This document shows, in pieces, positions 16,160 through 21,807 of a stretch of 23,766 nt of DNA (its first letter is position 1; each line of letters begins with the position of its first letter). This DNA comes from a virus. The translations under genes and the position numbers were made by a program. A model generated the notes under the pieces. It was not told the DNA's origin and did no database searches. It saw only the letters and a program-made list of their open reading frames with translations. The DNA lies in IMG/VR virus record IMGVR_UViG_3300017917_001849, positions 1 through 23,766 of that record; one strand, given 5' to 3'.

Positions 16160-16541
16160 TTTAACACCAACCGGAAATCCATTTTTAGATCAATACAACT
16201 TTATGCGAGCCTGCGATCAAACCACAGGCACACTCAACAAAGATCAATATCAACTGTATTGCAATTTGATTCGAGAAGAGTTTGACGAACTGTGCGATTC
16301 AGACAACATTGTAGATGATCTTGACGCACTAATTGACATCCTTGTGGTCACAATTGGTGCTATTCACAGTCTTGGTGCCAACGGTGAAGCCGCATGGAAC
16401 GAAGTCATGCGTACCAACTTTGCCAAGATTGATCCAGAAACAGGCAAGGTCAGGAAGCGTGAAGATGGAAAAGTTTTAAAACCCGAAGGTTGGACTCCAC
16501 CTAACTTAGAACCGTTTACTCAGATGCCACACAACCTATGA
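16152..16541 (+). CDS. MazG-like nucleotide pyrophosphohydrolase
   Basis: A 129-residue all-alpha NTP-PPase-like protein. The acidic metal site pattern is visible in IREEFDELCDSD (about residues 38-49), an EExxE-like element, and in VDDLDALIDILVVTIGAIHSLG (about 52-73), the ExxD-like second element with DxxxD. The C-terminal KIDPETGKVRKREDGKVLKPEGW is typical of the phage MazG/PRA-PH-like branch. Phage MazG proteins hydrolyse (d)NTPs and are thought to tune nucleotide pools or alarmones. Start: ATG at 16152, with another in-frame ATG six bases earlier. It ends in an ATGA overlap. Confidence 0.78.
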   Translation: MANLTPTGNPFLDQYNFMRACDQTTGTLNKDQYQLYCNLIREEFDELCDSDNIVDDLDALIDILVVTIGAIHSLGANGEAAWNEVMRTNFAKIDPETGKVRKREDGKVLKPEGWTPPNLEPFTQMPHNL

Positions 16542-16747
16542 GCGTACACTTACAACGATTCATTGACAGAGTGCAGGGCAACGAAAGTCGTGGTATCAAA
16601 GACTTTACAATGAGTATGTCTGATGCTCGAGCCATGCATGCAGATCTAACTAGATTGTTGCTAGAACTACAAAATTTGCGTGAACAGGCTTCTACACAAC
16701 CCAAGGAAGAAGTCATCACTGTAAACATGGACGGGGGATCATTTTAA
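16538..16747 (+). CDS. small conserved-type phage protein, helical
   Basis: A 69-residue protein that looks largely alpha-helical: MSVHLQRFIDRVQGNESRG followed by a long amphipathic helix (about residues 28-50, ARAMHADLTRLLLELQNLRE) and a strand-like tail ITVNMDGGSF. I recall similar short proteins in T4-like marine phages. Function unknown. It starts by ATGA coupling to the MazG-like gene. Confidence 0.68.
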   Translation: MSVHLQRFIDRVQGNESRGIKDFTMSMSDARAMHADLTRLLLELQNLREQASTQPKEEVITVNMDGGSF

Positions 16748-16763
16748 AGTACCTATATTTTGG

Positions 16764-16771
16764 CATAAATA
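16764..16771 (+). promoter_or_regulatory. T4-type late promoter (CATAAATA)
   Basis: CATAAATA stands in the gap after the small helical protein and 18 bases before the start of the next gene, whose ribosome site AGGAG lies at 16779-16783. It fits NATAAATA, the late pattern of T4-like cyanophages. Unlike the two late promoters near 20.6 and 21.7 kb, its leader is short and unstructured. Confidence 0.6.
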
Positions 16772-16789
16772 AAATATAGGAGTATTAAG

Positions 16790-17077
16790 ATGAGTAGACC
16801 AAAACCCAACGTGCTGGTTGAACAAACCAACAAAAGCACTTACAAAACTGAACAGGTATTGGCCAGTGAAGGAATCTGGGCGGTTTTCTTTGACTCAAAT
16901 CCCATCAATTTAAAAACCTCCAATCTTCTTGTACAGTATCCCGGGCCCAAATACAAAAAAGTCAGTTTCTCAAATCCTGGGCATGCTATCAATCTAGCTA
17001 AAAAACTCAACGCACAATTCAAAACTGACAAATTCTCAGTGGTGTTGTTGAAAGCCGGCGATAGAATATATCCTTAA
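16790..17077 (+). CDS. conserved T4-like phage protein, unknown
   Basis: A 95-residue basic protein. Notable stretches are WAVFFDSNPINLKTSN and VQYPGPKYKKVSFSNPGHAI, ending in a beta-like KFSVVLLKAGDRIYP. I recall relatives in T4-like cyanophages and pelagiphages with the PGPKYKKVSFSNPGHA core. Function unknown. It has its own late-type promoter and a good Shine-Dalgarno (AGGAG, 6 bases before ATG), so it may be made in amount late in infection. Confidence 0.75.
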   Translation: MSRPKPNVLVEQTNKSTYKTEQVLASEGIWAVFFDSNPINLKTSNLLVQYPGPKYKKVSFSNPGHAINLAKKLNAQFKTDKFSVVLLKAGDRIYP

Positions 17078-17078
17078 T

Positions 17079-17444
17079 GTGCGTGATAAACTCAAACTAG
17101 TTGAAACCTTGATAGCAGAGTTGCCCGAGGGGCATGAGGAATCTGTGGATCGTGCCATGAAACTTTGGTGGTACAACATTCGTGCCAGTGGTGGACTGCG
17201 TCTAACCGACATAGGATATTTTGTTCTCAAAAACATGTTGGACATTGAAAGTTATGACATGGATGTTGATGTTGAAACTTTTGATCGAACCATGCTGTTG
17301 CAGTTGGATCGAAAACTACAGATGCCTTACTATATTGTGGTCAAGAAAAAACTACCAATCAAGATTGTGATGTTCGGTTCTAGAGAAGCCATGTTGGCCA
17401 GACTGTATGGAAATTTACCTAAATTTCTTGAAAATTACAGTTGA
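17079..17444 (+). CDS. conserved-type phage protein, unknown
   Basis: A 121-residue protein starting at GTG, which shares a base pair overlap region with the previous TAA (TAATGTG). It appears mostly helical with a central GGLRLTDIGYFVLKNML segment and a strand-rich end (YYIVVKKKLPIKIVMFGSRE). No enzyme motif is seen. The promoter of the tRNA-Ile gene starts within its last codons, so the two units are tightly packed. Confidence 0.65.
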   Translation: MRDKLKLVETLIAELPEGHEESVDRAMKLWWYNIRASGGLRLTDIGYFVLKNMLDIESYDMDVDVETFDRTMLLQLDRKLQMPYYIVVKKKLPIKIVMFGSREAMLARLYGNLPKFLENYS

Positions 17445-17469
17445 CAAACAATGAAGTTTATCGTACAAT
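17441..17469 (+). promoter_or_regulatory. strong sigma70 promoter for tRNA-Ile
   Basis: TTGACA (17441-17446) and TACAAT (17464-17469) with a 17-base spacer. The expected start near 17476 is three bases before the first base of the tRNA. It is the closest match to the host sigma70 consensus in the window and overlaps the stop of the upstream ORF. Confidence 0.8.
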
Positions 17470-17478
17470 AATAACTTA

Positions 17479-17555
17479 GGGCCTATAGCTCAGTTGGTCA
17501 GAGCAGTGGACTCATAATCCATTGGTCCCAGGTTCAAGTCCTGGTGGGCCCACCA
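17479..17555 (+). tRNA. tRNA-Ile(CAU), AUA-reading
   Basis: A 77-base tRNA with all arms: acceptor GGGCCTA/TGGGCCC, D stem GCTC/GAGC, anticodon stem GTGGA/TCCAT around CTCATAA, T arm CCAGG-TTCAAGT-CCTGG, and encoded CCA. The anticodon is CAT. It resembles tRNA-Ile2 more than elongator Met: the loop region GACTCATAATC is the same, and C4-G69 and C5-G68, which are known TilS determinants, are present. It should therefore be modified to lysidine and read AUA codons. It has its own promoter and is followed by a long hairpin that includes its CCA. Confidence 0.9.
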
Positions 17556-17637
17556 TAATAAAACACATTGGACGAACCCGTGTGTGGTAGCAAACGACAG
17601 TGATCTTCACAACTGGCCGGTGTGTTTTATTATGGTG
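17551..17637 (+). other. long hairpin fused to the tRNA-Ile 3' end
   Basis: Bases 17551-17567 are a perfect 17-bp inverted repeat of 17621-17637. Four more pairs (TTGG at 17568-17571 with CCGG at 17617-17620, two of them G-U) extend it to 21 bp around a 45-base loop. The left arm starts inside the tRNA and includes its CACCA end, so tRNA folding and full hairpin pairing compete at the tip. A smaller GTGA/TCAC stem lies in the loop. It may be a processing signal or terminator for the tRNA (TTTTATT in the right arm). No T-run follows the hairpin. Confidence 0.75.
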
Positions 17638-17642
17638 ATACT

Positions 17643-17792
17643 ATGAAACTATACGAAGCAACAATTAGAGTCAACGGCAAGGAGTTCAAGGATCGAGTGG
17701 GTGCCAATTCAGCAGATGAGGCACGCATGCTATTACAGCAACGTCACGGTCCTCGAGCAGTACCATACTTGCCACACGTGATACCAAGTTAA
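17643..17792 (+). CDS. 49-residue small ORF between the tRNAs
   Basis: An ORF of 49 residues beginning MKLYEATIRVNGKEFKDRVG and continuing with an Ala/Asp/Glu-rich helical part, ending in a Pro-rich tail. It resembles small phage proteins of the form beta-strand-strand-helix, but I cannot name a family. Upstream pairing in the hairpin ends 5 bases before the ATG; a GGTGA at 17634-17638 could serve as the ribosome site and would be hidden in that hairpin. It ends 5 bases before tRNA-Ser. Confidence 0.5.
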   Translation: MKLYEATIRVNGKEFKDRVGANSADEARMLLQQRHGPRAVPYLPHVIPS

Positions 17793-17797
17793 AAACA

Positions 17798-17887
17798 GGA
17801 GAGCTGGCCGAGCGGTTGAAGGCACCGGTCTACTAAACCGGCATAGTGGCAACACTATCTAGGGTTCGAATCCCTAGCTCTCCGCCA
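17798..17887 (+). tRNA. tRNA-Ser with anticodon ACU
   Basis: A 90-base class II tRNA with acceptor GGAGAGC/GCTCTCC, D stem GCC/GGC, anticodon stem CCGGT/ACCGG, long variable arm (ATAGTG-GCAA-CACTAT), T arm TAGGG-TTCGAAT-CCCTA, discriminator G and encoded CCA. All helices are perfect, so it looks functional. The anticodon loop is CTACTAA, giving ACU where bacterial AGY-reading tRNA-Ser has GCU. The Ser identity (G73, long arm, body sequence) is clear. It would read AGU, a Ser codon that is frequent by eye in these genes. Confidence 0.9.
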
Positions 17888-17895
17888 AGAACATT

Positions 17896-18267
17896 ATGAG
17901 TCAATACAGTATGCAAACCGACATGATGGACACCGAATGGTTTCGCAACAAAGTGAAATCATCCAAGTCTTATGCACAGAATTTGTACGCAGCCATGTGC
18001 AACAACGAGTTTCAAAAACAAGACACCTGGGAAGTTTTAACAGACAATCGTTGGAGTTGTAGCTGGAGAGCCTCAGGTGGAGTGGTTGCAACTTTGCGCG
18101 ATTGTGGTGAAGACTACATGGACTACTACTGTTCTGGCATGGGCGGATTTGCTGTGGAAGGTCAAGATCCTTCTAGTTATTACGAAGAAAATCACTATGT
18201 CAGAGAAAGCGAAGTCACTGACGAAATTCGTGAGGATCTATTGAAACTGGGATGGGTAGTAGTATGA
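17896..18267 (+). CDS. conserved-type phage protein, unknown
   Basis: A 123-residue acidic, aromatic protein with five cysteines and repeated Tyr/Asp stretches (GEDYMDYYCSGMGGF). The N-terminal segment TEWFRNKVKSSKSYAQNLYA looks helical. It starts 8 bases after tRNA-Ser with no strong ribosome site, and its stop overlaps the start of the first PP-loop gene (ATGA). I do not recognise a function. Confidence 0.65.
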   Translation: MSQYSMQTDMMDTEWFRNKVKSSKSYAQNLYAAMCNNEFQKQDTWEVLTDNRWSCSWRASGGVVATLRDCGEDYMDYYCSGMGGFAVEGQDPSSYYEENHYVRESEVTDEIREDLLKLGWVVV

Positions 18268-19382
18268 GTATTCCAGCCAATTATCCCTATGGTGTTTACT
18301 ACGCAGGGGATCAAGTATTTGTCAACAAGTCCGAGGCGCTGATACATGCTTCTCGTTATAACTTGGATGTACAGTGGAAATTTCACAACACAGTATTTGG
18401 TGCAATGGATTGGACACGTCGTCCACCCGGATCTATCGAAACCTTGTATCGAGAGCGAGCTCAACAGATTCGAGACAGCTATGATTATGTAATTGTGCAT
18501 TTCAGCGGTGGGTCTGATTCTTGGACTGTGTTAGATAGCTTTCTATCCAATGGTATCAAGGTAGACGAAATATACACCCGCTGGAGTTTCAAAGAAGGTG
18601 ATTATAAAACTCCCAATGCTCAGGACCGCAGAGAATACAATATCTTCAGTGAATATCACTATGCTGTAAAACCAGTGCTGGATGAAATTGCAAAAACTCA
18701 TCCAGACATCAACATCTGTATCGATGATGAAACTGAAGAATATCATAGAGAACTAAACGAACAAACCTTTGTTGACAACAGCGGACACTATTTGTGTGCT
18801 GGCACACATCATAGATTTTCAAGAAAGAGTCCCGGCGAGCGTCAGGCTGTGCGACAAGGTCAACGAGTGGCAGTGGTCTATGGCTTTGATAAAATACAAT
18901 GCTTGGCACAAAATGGAAAATTTTATGCTTACTTTGCTGACCGCTGTGGAGGCACTGCCTCGGATCCAGAACGATCAGTGGAGTTCTTTTACTGGAGCAC
19001 CCGATTACCAGAACTTCCAGTCATGGCTGCGCACTTGCTGAGAGACTTTTATCTCACACAACCAAAAAATGTTGTGCGTGATGAAGACTATCTTAGAGAA
19101 TCGTATGTGGCAACCTGCTATCCTAGATACAATCTAAAAACATTTCAGGTTCATAAACCAGCTGGTTCAGAAATCTGGGCCAGCAAACTTTGGTTGCACG
19201 AATACAGTCCTGAATACATGAAGTCTTGGCAATGGCACGTGAATCAATATACCAACAGCATTGATGCAAGATTTTGTAAAATTTTTGGAGAGAAATTGAG
19301 AGTTGGTTATCAGTGGTTCAGAAGTCCTTTGTATTACATAGGAACATTTGATACTGATGTGAACTTTGATTTTACTCACTGA
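18264..19382 (+). CDS. PP-loop ATPase-like protein, copy 1
   Basis: A 372-residue protein with the ATP-pyrophosphatase PP-loop HFSGGSDSWTVLDSFL (residues 79-94), preceded by a helix (ETLYRERAQQIRDSYDYVIV) and followed by NGIKVDEIYTRW, the usual alpha/beta order of the N-type ATP pyrophosphatase fold. The remainder is not similar to NadE, QueC, TilS or MnmA tails that I can see; in particular no Cys4 zinc site is present. ATP-dependent adenylation of a substrate is expected. It pairs with a paralogue 28 bases downstream. The start is the ATG in an ATGA overlap; an in-frame ATG 12 bases upstream is less likely. Confidence 0.7.
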   Translation: MSIPANYPYGVYYAGDQVFVNKSEALIHASRYNLDVQWKFHNTVFGAMDWTRRPPGSIETLYRERAQQIRDSYDYVIVHFSGGSDSWTVLDSFLSNGIKVDEIYTRWSFKEGDYKTPNAQDRREYNIFSEYHYAVKPVLDEIAKTHPDINICIDDETEEYHRELNEQTFVDNSGHYLCAGTHHRFSRKSPGERQAVRQGQRVAVVYGFDKIQCLAQNGKFYAYFADRCGGTASDPERSVEFFYWSTRLPELPVMAAHLLRDFYLTQPKNVVRDEDYLRESYVATCYPRYNLKTFQVHKPAGSEIWASKLWLHEYSPEYMKSWQWHVNQYTNSIDARFCKIFGEKLRVGYQWFRSPLYYIGTFDTDVNFDFTH

Positions 19383-19409
19383 CCTTTAACTCACACTAAC
19401 TACTTGAGC

Positions 19410-20594
19410 ATGATTATACTAGAACAAAACGACGAACTGGGCTACTACCAGCTGGGAGATCGAAAGATCCACAGCAAGGTCATGGCCTTGATTGAAGGTA
19501 CCAAACTCAATCAGTTCCCAGAATGGAACTTCAACAAATCAACCTTTGACAAAATTGATTGGACTGTGGAACCACAGGTTGATCTTAGAGAACTCTATAG
19601 ATTGCGTGCTCTACAGTTGAGAGAAAAATACGATTACATTAGACTAGAGTGCAGTGGTGGAGGAGACAGTGCCACAGTTGCTTACAGTTTTATTCTCAAC
19701 GGCATTCATCTTGACGAAGTGGTATTTAGATATCCCAAGACTGGCGAAAAGAATGTGTCAGACGATCCTTTCAACACCAAACCAGAAAACACTCTAAGTG
19801 AATTCAAGTACGCTGCTCAACCACTGTTGCAGTGGATTTCGGATCACAGCCCTAGAACCAAAATTGTAATTCACGATTACAGTGAAGACATGTTGAACAG
19901 TCATCATGATGAATCATGGGTGTTCAAAACTCGTGATTATTTTCAGCCTGGGCATCCTTTCAAACACACAGTGGATTCGTTAGACGATCACAAGCGTACC
20001 TTAGATCAAGGTCGTAGTGTTTGTATGTTATGGGGTGTAGACAAACCCAAAATTTGTATCAAAGACAAAAAGTGGTACTTGTATTTCATGGACATTCAGG
20101 CCAATGCGGCCAACCCAGACATTGCTGGATATAACAACATAACCAATGAATACTTTTTCTGGAGTCCACAACTGCCAGAGCTCTTGGCCAAACAAGCACA
20201 CATGATCAAGAACTGGTTTGATCTTGAATCAAACAAATATCTTCAGCATCTGGTACGTTGGCCCAACTACAGTTTCAATCAACGTACCACGTTTGAACAC
20301 ATTATCAAGCCTTTGATTTATCCTGACTTTGATCCCACAACCTTTCAGACTTCAAAGCCTTCCAACAGTTTCTACAACGAAATGGACTACTGGTTCTATA
20401 CCAACTTTCAAAACACTCATGCCTATCGCGCTTGGCAAAGTGGCCTGAAGTTTTTGGTAGACAACATTGATCCCAAGTACTTCAACTATGAAATGGGTCG
20501 TCCGGTGGGCTTGGTAGGATTCATCAGTCCGTTCTATTATCTAGGCGAAGCTGCCTTTGAAGACCCAGGTAAAAATGTACATTTTAAATTTTGA
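19410..20594 (+). CDS. PP-loop ATPase-like protein, copy 2
   Basis: A 394-residue paralogue of the preceding gene. Shared order: a W-x-F-(N)-x(6)-DW segment, LYRLRALQLREKYDYIRL, the PP-loop CSGGGDSATVAYSFI (residues 81-95), NGIHLDEVVFRYP, an EFKYAAQPLL helix, FFWSPQLPELLAKQA, and a matching C-terminus SPFYYLG. Identity is moderate, so the duplication is old. The ATG at 19410 is chosen; an in-frame TTG lies 6 bases upstream. The T4-type late promoter TATAAATA begins right at its stop. Family function is unknown; candidates are modification of a base, a tRNA or a small molecule. Confidence 0.7.
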   Translation: MIILEQNDELGYYQLGDRKIHSKVMALIEGTKLNQFPEWNFNKSTFDKIDWTVEPQVDLRELYRLRALQLREKYDYIRLECSGGGDSATVAYSFILNGIHLDEVVFRYPKTGEKNVSDDPFNTKPENTLSEFKYAAQPLLQWISDHSPRTKIVIHDYSEDMLNSHHDESWVFKTRDYFQPGHPFKHTVDSLDDHKRTLDQGRSVCMLWGVDKPKICIKDKKWYLYFMDIQANAANPDIAGYNNITNEYFFWSPQLPELLAKQAHMIKNWFDLESNKYLQHLVRWPNYSFNQRTTFEHIIKPLIYPDFDPTTFQTSKPSNSFYNEMDYWFYTNFQNTHAYRAWQSGLKFLVDNIDPKYFNYEMGRPVGLVGFISPFYYLGEAAFEDPGKNVHFKF

Positions 20595-20602
20595 TATAAA
20601 TA
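20595..20602 (+). promoter_or_regulatory. T4-type late promoter (perfect TATAAATA)
   Basis: Perfect match to the T4 late consensus, immediately after the TGA of the second PP-loop gene. Six bases separate it from G20609, the first base of the structured leader, so transcription should start at or next to that base. It implies a T4-type late sigma (gp55-like) elsewhere in the genome. Confidence 0.8.
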
Positions 20603-20608
20603 ATTTTA

Positions 20609-20719
20609 GCAACGCCGGATTCACCGACGTCGGATTTCACAGTGACGCTTGGAGTACAACTCCTTTACCAGTATGTTATATTGGAACGCCACGCCGTGTG
20701 TAGAATTCTTCTACTAGCT
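20609..20719 (+). promoter_or_regulatory. structured RNA leader, copy 1 (undescribed motif)
   Basis: The 5' leader of the TctC-like gene. Order: GCAACGCCGGAT, CCGACGTCGGA, then GACGCTT (20644-20650), stem A GGAGT-ACA-ACTCC (20651-20663), TTTA, stem B CCAGTAT-GTT-ATATTGG (20668-20684), AACGCC (20685-20690), and a third hairpin GTAGAA-TTC-TTCTAC (20700-20714). The same blocks recur in the leader at 21671 with stems of different sequence but equal place and, for B, equal size (7 bp, 3-base loop). Stem A sequence differs as GGAGT here against GCGGTA there. This is compensatory change, good evidence for a conserved RNA fold. I do not recognise it as a known riboswitch class. The leader continues about 30 bases to AAGGAA and the ATG. 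Confidence 0.75.
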
Positions 20720-20750
20720 TCTAATTTTAAACTTAACTAAGGAAACTATT

Positions 20751-21665
20751 ATGAAAAAACTCTTGGCCATTTTTATGGCAACTTTTTGTATTTCTGCCAC
20801 AGCAAAAGAAAACATCACTCTAGTGTACTCGTGGACTGCCGCAGACAACGCGGCCAACTACTATCGTGCTCTAGTAGATGAAGCCAACAAGATACAAAAC
20901 AAATATACATTCTTGTTTGAAACTAAACCGGGTGCTGGTGGCACAGTGGCTGCCAAATCTGTGTTGAGCAGTCCCAACAACAGTCTCTGGATCAACAGCA
21001 GTGCAGGTTATATTCGTCCTAACTTGTTTCCAGTTGAAAGCCACCGCATGGAAGATTTTCGCAGTATTCTGCCCATGTGTGTGAGTCCATTTGTGATATC
21101 TAGTGCAAAATACAAAACCTGGGCCGAAGTGCCTCGTGACGCCAAACTTAGTATTGGAATGAGCGGTATGGGCACAACCACACACTTGGTGTCTATTCAG
21201 ATTGCCAAAAATTATCCTAACTTGACCATTGTTCCTTTCAAGAGCACCAGCGAAGCACTGTTGGGCGTGTTGTCTGGAAGTGTGGATTTCAGTGTGGGAT
21301 TTCACGGCGACAGTGAACAGTATACCGGTGCTGATTCTATCAAGCGCATTTATTGGCTAGGACAAACTGGACGCAACAGCATCAAAGGCACAGAACTCTT
21401 GGCCAACCAAGGATTCAGTCAAGATTTGTTGGACATGAGTACTCCACAGCAGATCTTTGCACCACGCACTTTAAACGAAGCTCGCTTCAAAGAATTGCGT
21501 AAAATCCTGGTAGAAGCTAGCCGTGCTAAATCTGTGCGTGATGGCAATGCTGCGGATAACTGTGTACCCAACAATCAAATGGCTGACAAAGACATTGATC
21601 CATGGTATAATGCACAAGTAGCCCAGTGGAAACGTTTGACACAAGGTGTTAAATTAGATAAATAA
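20751..21665 (+). CDS. Bug/TctC-family periplasmic solute-binding protein
   Basis: A 304-residue protein with a typical Sec signal peptide (residues 1-18, MKKLLAIFMATFCISATA) and a mature part of tripartite tricarboxylate transporter binding proteins. ETKPGAGGTVAAKSVL (about residues 61-76) is the PGAGG ligand-loop motif of this family, and IGMSGMGTTTHL and VPFKSTSEALLGVLSGSVDFSVG match later conserved blocks. It should bind a carboxylate in the periplasm. No TctA/TctB membrane genes are in the window, so it would have to work with host permeases or act alone. Good ribosome site AAGGAA. It is under a late promoter and structured leader. The last codons contain the next late promoter. Confidence 0.82.
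   Translation: MKKLLAIFMATFCISATAKENITLVYSWTAADNAANYYRALVDEANKIQNKYTFLFETKPGAGGTVAAKSVLSSPNNSLWINSSAGYIRPNLFPVESHRMEDFRSILPMCVSPFVISSAKYKTWAEVPRDAKLSIGMSGMGTTTHLVSIQIAKNYPNLTIVPFKSTSEALLGVLSGSVDFSVGFHGDSEQYTGADSIKRIYWLGQTGRNSIKGTELLANQGFSQDLLDMSTPQQIFAPRTLNEARFKELRKILVEASRAKSVRDGNAADNCVPNNQMADKDIDPWYNAQVAQWKRLTQGVKLDK
21657..21664 (+). promoter_or_regulatory. T4-type late promoter (GATAAATA)
   Basis: GATAAATA overlaps the last codons (GAT AAA TAA) of the TctC-like gene. Six bases separate it from G21671, exactly as for the promoter at 20595. The pair of promoter plus leader is thus duplicated as a unit. Confidence 0.72.
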
Positions 21666-21670
21666 TTTTT

Positions 21671-21774
21671 GCAGCGCCGGATGGTCCGACGCCGGAATCA
21701 AAGACGCTTGCGGTAGCAATACCGCTTTACTTGTGTGATACACAAGAACGCCTTCCGTAGCCAGAAATGGCCAG
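21671..21774 (+). promoter_or_regulatory. structured RNA leader, copy 2 (undescribed motif)
   Basis: The 5' leader of the DctP-like gene. Order: GCAGCGCCGGAT, CCGACGCCGGA, then GACGCTT (21703-21709), stem A GCGGTA-GCAA-TACCGC (21710-21725), TTTA, stem B CTTGTGT-GAT-ACACAAG (21730-21746), AACGCC (21747-21752), and a third hairpin GCCA-GAAA-TGGC (21759-21770) followed by CAGC. The blocks GACGCTT, CTTTA and AACGCC are identical to copy 1, while the stems differ in sequence but keep pairing. The stem A loop here is a GNRA tetraloop. In the 5' part CCGG can pair with CCGG here and with TCGG in copy 1 (G-U). The leader runs on to GGAG and the ATG at 21808. Confidence 0.75.
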
Positions 21775-21807
21775 CAAAATTTTCAAAAGTATATACTTGG
21801 AGTAAAG

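Noticed and set aside
20685-20690. AACGCC block as the end of a glutamine (glnA/downstream-peptide) riboswitch
   Set aside because: The remaining glnA core, such as GGACGGAAGTAGG, is missing in both leaders.
20871-21305. 144-residue open frame on the minus strand inside the TctC-like gene
   Set aside because: It runs opposite a clearly recognisable binding-protein gene, has no ribosome site, and its composition (many His, Thr, Cys) is that of a shadow frame.
21671-21700. Resemblance of GCCGGATGGTCC to the HDV ribozyme 5' part, or of GCCGG...CCGGA to twister
   Set aside because: Copy 1 lacks the ATGGTCC match, and the other invariant HDV or twister bases are absent in both copies.
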